Of a stretch of 64,000 nt of DNA, positions 60,993 to 64,000 are shown in pieces (the stretch's first letter is position 1; each line of letters starts with the position of its first letter). The notes under the pieces were generated by a model that ran no database searches, was not told where the DNA came from, and saw only the letters and a program-made list of their open reading frames with translations. The translations under genes and the position numbers were made by a program. Origin of the DNA: Rugosibacter aromaticivorans (GTDB lineage: Bacteria; Pseudomonadota; Gammaproteobacteria; Burkholderiales; Rhodocyclaceae); the NCBI RefSeq assembly GCF_000934545.1, contig NZ_CP010554.1, positions 248,001 through 312,000 of the forward strand, written 5' to 3'.

Positions 60993-62588
60993 ATGAATAC
61001 AGCAACAACAACCGCGAACGGGCACAGCGTCGGCCATGATGACCATGGGCATCACCCCACTGGGTTGATGCGCTGGATAACAACAACCAACCACAAAGAT
61101 ATCGGCACGATGTATCTGTGGTTTAGTTTCGCCATGTTTTTGGTGGGTGGCTGTATGGCGCTCACCATTCGCTCCGAACTTTTTCAGCCGGGCCTGCAAA
61201 TTGTCCGTCCAGAATTCTTTAACCAGCTAACAACCTTGCACGGTCTTATCATGGTTTTCGGTGCGATTATGCCCGCGTTTGTGGGCTTCGCTAACTGGAT
61301 GCTGCCGTTACAAATCGGCGCATCGGATATGGCGTTTGGGCGCATGAATAACCTGAGTTTCTGGCTGTTGCCGCCCGCAGCCCTATTGTTGACAACCTCG
61401 CTGTTTGTGCCCGGTGGTGCTGCTGCGGCCGGATGGACTCTTTATCCCCCGCTGACCATACAGCTGGGAATGGGGATGGATATGGCAATTTTCGCCATTC
61501 ACATTCTTGGCATTTCGTCGATTATGGGTTCGATCAACATTATCACAACTATTTTTAATCTCCGAGCCCCGGGCATGACACTGATGAAAATGCCACTGTT
61601 TTGCTGGACATGGCTGGTGACTGCGTTTTTGATTATCGCCGTGATGCCTGTATTTGCTGGAGCGGTCACCATGTTGCTGACAGATCGCCATTTTGGAACA
61701 AGTTTTTTCAGTGCAGCAGGTGGTGGCGATCCTGTTTTGTATCAGCATATTTTCTGGTTTTTTGGACATCCAGAAGTCTATATTGTCATTATTCCCGGCT
61801 TTGGTATTGTTTCCCATGTGATTTCCACATTCTCTCGTAAGCCGCTGTTTGGTTATGCCTCGATGGTGTACGCGGTGGCTGCGATTGGAATTCTTTCTTT
61901 CACTGTGTGGGCGCATCATATGTACACCACGGGCATGCCCGTGACAGCACAGCTTTACTTCATGTATGCCACGATGTTCATTGCAGTACCGACGGGTGTA
62001 AAAATTTTCAACTGGACTGCAACCATGTGGCGTGGTTCGTTGAGTTTTGAGACGCCGATGTTATTTGCAATTGGTTTTATCTTTCTCTTCACCATCGGTG
62101 GCTTTTCAGGGCTGGTTCTGGCGATGGCGGCGGTTGATGTACAGATGCAAGATACGTACTACGTCGTAGCTCATTTCCATTACACCATGGTGGCTGGCGC
62201 GTTGTTTTCTGCTTTTGCCGGTGCTTATTACTGGCTACCAAAGTGGACGGGACATATGTACAACGAAAAATTGGGTCAACTGCATTTTTGGCTTACCTTC
62301 ATCTTCTTCAACATGACATTTTTCGTCCAGCACTTTCTTGGTCTTGCTGGTATGCCACGTCGTATTCCTGACTATGCGGTGCAGTTTACTGACTTCAATC
62401 AAATTTCAACGATTGGTGCATTTGGCCTCGGTTTATCGCAGTTGCTCTTTTTGTACGTTGTGATTACCTGTATCAAAGGTGGCCCTAAAGCGCCTGCCAA
62501 GCCGTGGGAAGGCGCAGAAGGACTAGAGTGGGATGTTCCTTCTCCAGCGCCGTATCACACGTGGGAAGTGCAGCCGATCGTAAAATAA
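60993..62588 (+). CDS. coxA: Cytochrome c oxidase subunit I
   Basis: A 531-residue heme-copper oxidase subunit with 12 helices. Ligands and channel residues are visible: LHGLIMVFGAIMPAFVGFANW (low-spin heme histidine), WFFGHPEVYIVIIPGFGIVSHVI (CuB histidine and the cross-linked tyrosine), AHHMYTTGM (CuB pair) and YYVVAHFHYTMVAGALFS for the other hemes. It is the catalytic subunit that reduces oxygen and pumps protons. The ATG at 60993 has AGGAG seven bases upstream; the ATG at 60963 lacks one. Confidence 0.96.
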   Translation: MNTATTTANGHSVGHDDHGHHPTGLMRWITTTNHKDIGTMYLWFSFAMFLVGGCMALTIRSELFQPGLQIVRPEFFNQLTTLHGLIMVFGAIMPAFVGFANWMLPLQIGASDMAFGRMNNLSFWLLPPAALLLTTSLFVPGGAAAAGWTLYPPLTIQLGMGMDMAIFAIHILGISSIMGSINIITTIFNLRAPGMTLMKMPLFCWTWLVTAFLIIAVMPVFAGAVTMLLTDRHFGTSFFSAAGGGDPVLYQHIFWFFGHPEVYIVIIPGFGIVSHVISTFSRKPLFGYASMVYAVAAIGILSFTVWAHHMYTTGMPVTAQLYFMYATMFIAVPTGVKIFNWTATMWRGSLSFETPMLFAIGFIFLFTIGGFSGLVLAMAAVDVQMQDTYYVVAHFHYTMVAGALFSAFAGAYYWLPKWTGHMYNEKLGQLHFWLTFIFFNMTFFVQHFLGLAGMPRRIPDYAVQFTDFNQISTIGAFGLGLSQLLFLYVVITCIKGGPKAPAKPWEGAEGLEWDVPSPAPYHTWEVQPIVK

Positions 62589-62615
62589 AGTGATTGCGTG
62601 GAATAGCCCAATACA

Positions 62616-62729
62616 ATGTTTACCTCTAAGGTGAAAACCAAAAATTTGCGTACAGCAATAGTCCTTGCTGTTTTGGCGGCTTTTGTGTTTTTTGGGTTTA
62701 TTGCGCAGAGCTGGTATCTAACCCGTTGA
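62616..62729 (+). CDS. Cytochrome oxidase small assembly protein
   Basis: A 37-residue open frame between coxA and ctaG: a basic start (MFTSKVKTKNLRTA), one hydrophobic helix (IVLAVLAAFVFFGFIAQSW) and YLTR. Betaproteobacterial cox operons have such a single-helix protein at this place, annotated as cytochrome oxidase small assembly protein. Its stop overlaps the ctaG start. No strong ribosome site is seen. It is easily missed because of its size. Confidence 0.7.
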   Translation: MFTSKVKTKNLRTAIVLAVLAAFVFFGFIAQSWYLTR

Positions 62730-63307
62730 AGAAAAGCCTTTCATCTGCCAGTCGTAATCTGCGAACGTTGCTTAAATTAGCAACGTTTTCGGTCGCTATG
62801 TTCGGGTTTGGTTATGCCTTGATACCACTCTATCCGGTCGTTTGTGTCGCTCTGGGTATTAACCAGACTGGCGTGGATGACCGGCCAGTTAATACGCAAG
62901 TGGATACTTCGCGGGTTGTCACTGTTGAGTTTGATACCAATCTGCATAATATGGCGTGGAAGTTTAAGCCGCTGGAAGGTCATCTTTCTGTCCATCCCGG
63001 CCAGCTTGCTCAGGTGATGTTTGAGGTTGTTAACATGCGTGGTGTGTCGGTTACCGGGCAAGCCATTCCCAGCTATGGTCCGCCACTCGCAGCGCAATAC
63101 TTTCACAAACTGGAATGCTTTTGTTTTAACAAACAAACACTTGCACCGGGTGAAACTCGGCAAATGCCTGTTGTTTTTGTTGTTGACCCTGCGCTGCCCA
63201 AAGAGATTGCAACAATTACACTCTCTTATACGTTCTTTGAGGTTGAGGGCAACCGGCGAGCAGAAAGCAACGCTGGTTATGTAGGTAAAGTGAAAGGTGG
63301 CGTATGA
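62726..63307 (+). CDS. ctaG: Cytochrome c oxidase assembly protein CtaG/Cox11
   Basis: A 193-residue copper chaperone that delivers copper to the CuB site of CoxA. One N-terminal membrane helix (about 18-37, LATFSVAMFGFGYALIPLYPVVC) is followed by the periplasmic domain with ECFCFNKQTLAPGE, where the cysteines bind copper, and MPVVFVVDPALP. The start is a TTG at 62726 that overlaps the stop of the small gene (TTGA). The next ATG is inside the membrane helix, so the TTG is the likely start. Confidence 0.92.
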   Translation: MKKSLSSASRNLRTLLKLATFSVAMFGFGYALIPLYPVVCVALGINQTGVDDRPVNTQVDTSRVVTVEFDTNLHNMAWKFKPLEGHLSVHPGQLAQVMFEVVNMRGVSVTGQAIPSYGPPLAAQYFHKLECFCFNKQTLAPGETRQMPVVFVVDPALPKEIATITLSYTFFEVEGNRRAESNAGYVGKVKGGV

Positions 63308-63537
63308 GCTTGGATGCGAAAACTGAAAACCCCCCCCAAGCCGGGTTTTTTACAATTGTAAGCGCAGTTTTTTGGTCGTTTCTTGGAATCCGCCGCCGCC
63401 AAGATTATGAGTCTGATGCTGCAAGTATTTCATTAAAGCAGGTTGTAGTTGCCGGGATCATTGGTGGAATTATTTTTGTGGTTGGCGTTGTGGTGCTGGT
63501 CAAAGTAATTTTGGCTAATATCGGGACAACTGCTTGA
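63304..63537 (+). CDS. DUF2970 small membrane protein
   Basis: A 77-residue protein of the DUF2970 family with two hydrophobic stretches. The N-terminal part FFTIVSAVFWSFLGIRRRQDYE is the family core; the second helix is about residues 48-70 (VVVAGIIGGIIFVVGVVVLVKVI). DUF2970 genes sit between ctaG and coxC in betaproteobacteria. The role is unknown, presumably in oxidase assembly. The start overlaps the ctaG stop (ATGA). Confidence 0.9.
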   Translation: MSLDAKTENPPQAGFFTIVSAVFWSFLGIRRRQDYESDAASISLKQVVVAGIIGGIIFVVGVVVLVKVILANIGTTA

Positions 63538-63561
63538 AAAGATTTTGAAGGGAGATTATTG

Positions 63562-64000
63562 ATGTCTACACATGAAGAGAGTTATTACTATGTTCCAGGG
63601 CCATCAGCTTGGCCACTGGTTGGTTCATTTGCCCTGCTATTGATGGCTGCCGGAGCTGTTATGGTTATGAACAAGGTGGGTCCGGGCATGCCAACGCTGC
63701 TAACTGGCCTGGCCGTGCTGCTTTATATGATGTATGGTTGGTTCAGAAAGGTTGTTGGAGAATCACAGGCCGGTGAGTACAACAAGCGTGTTGATGGCTC
63801 TTTTCGCTGGGGAATGGGCTGGTTTATCTTCTCAGAAGTCATGTTTTTCTCTGCATTTTTTGGTGCCCTTTTTTACATTCGTGTTATCTCGGTTCCTGAT
63901 CTGGCGAGTGTAGATAATGCGTTAATTTGGCCTGGTTTTAAAAACGTATGGCCTAGCGCGGGGCCTGGTTTTAAAGATCAATGGGAAGCCATGTTGCCAT
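63562..64000 (+). CDS. coxC: Cytochrome c oxidase subunit III, 3'-truncated by the window
   Basis: The first 146 residues of CoxC. The start MSTHEESYYYVPGPSAWPLVGSFALLLMAAG is preceded by GAAGGGAG about eight bases before the ATG. Two helices and the conserved loop RWGMGWFIFSEVMFFSAFFGALFYIRV with the family glutamate are present. The gene runs off the window at 64000. It is the third core subunit of the oxidase, supporting proton uptake and complex stability. Confidence 0.94.
   Translation, partial: MSTHEESYYYVPGPSAWPLVGSFALLLMAAGAVMVMNKVGPGMPTLLTGLAVLLYMMYGWFRKVVGESQAGEYNKRVDGSFRWGMGWFIFSEVMFFSAFFGALFYIRVISVPDLASVDNALIWPGFKNVWPSAGPGFKDQWEAMLP

Noticed and set aside
1..64000. CRISPR arrays, tRNA or rRNA genes, prophage or complete insertion sequences
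   Set aside because: I looked for regularly spaced repeats, tRNA-like cloverleafs, transposase and integrase genes and found none.

Overview
The window looks like chromosomal DNA of a betaproteobacterium. The pointers are the cytochrome oxidase gene order (coxB, coxA, a 37-residue small assembly protein, ctaG, a DUF2970 gene, coxC), a cyanophycin locus with its ABC transporter and DUF1854 partner, a class I PHA synthase, and an ntrBC pair next to glnA. The genus cannot be fixed from sequence alone. No rRNA, tRNA, CRISPR array, phage or complete insertion sequence was seen.

Layout. 1-1.8 kb: end of a short-chain dehydrogenase, a periplasmic-binding-like metal receptor and a small ribbon-helix-helix regulator. 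1.9-10 kb: a six-gene complex built like a group 4 membrane hydrogenase whose large subunit has lost the Ni-Fe cysteines, followed by a spermidine-synthase-like gene. 10-18 kb: two cyanophycin synthetases (one with a degenerate Mur-ligase P-loop), divergent from a zinc-ribbon ABC transporter and DUF1854. 18-21.5 kb: PIN protein, PHA synthase and metallo-hydrolase. 21.8-30.7 kb: leucine/isovalerate catabolism (isovaleryl-CoA dehydrogenase, methylcrotonyl-CoA carboxylase, hydratase, HMG-CoA lyase), interrupted by a DsbA-family isomerase and an MFS exporter. 30.7-43.5 kb: housekeeping and envelope genes (rapZ, mutY, purT, fpr, an NlpC/P60 lipoprotein, cardiolipin synthase, a queuosine-precursor transporter, nadA, a cation exporter) and a decayed DUF4160/DUF2442 pair. 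43.5-48.4 kb: glnA with a clear sigma-54/NtrC control region, then ntrB and ntrC. 48.4-59.5 kb: birA, apaH, an acyltransferase, a kinase, prmA, accC-accB-aroQ, a TlpA thioredoxin and mpl. 59.8-64 kb: the cytochrome c oxidase operon, cut off in coxC.

The most unusual signal is a family of short dispersed repeats. The core, AAAAGTCGGCGCTGGTGA followed by about 7-30 more bases, occurs about 13 times in 64 kb on both strands. Most copies lie inside conserved protein genes and keep the reading frame, so unrelated proteins (hydrogenase-like small subunit, CphA', NlpC lipoprotein, BirA, an acyltransferase) share a peptide like KVGAGDTA. Copies in the opposite orientation read as SPAPT/SPAQT in AccB and MutY. 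Full-length intergenic copies end in a GTCC-loop-GGAC hairpin that can act as a terminator. A second module (CCAGAGACGG, with a CCCG-GNRA-CGGG hairpin) sits beside some copies and is inserted separately in mutY. This resembles in concept the Rickettsia palindromic elements that insert into open reading frames, but I do not recognise this family.

Metabolically the region combines carbon storage (PHA), nitrogen storage (cyanophycin), nitrogen-responsive control (NtrBC-glnA), leucine breakdown to acetyl-CoA and acetoacetate, fatty acid synthesis initiation, and aerobic respiration.
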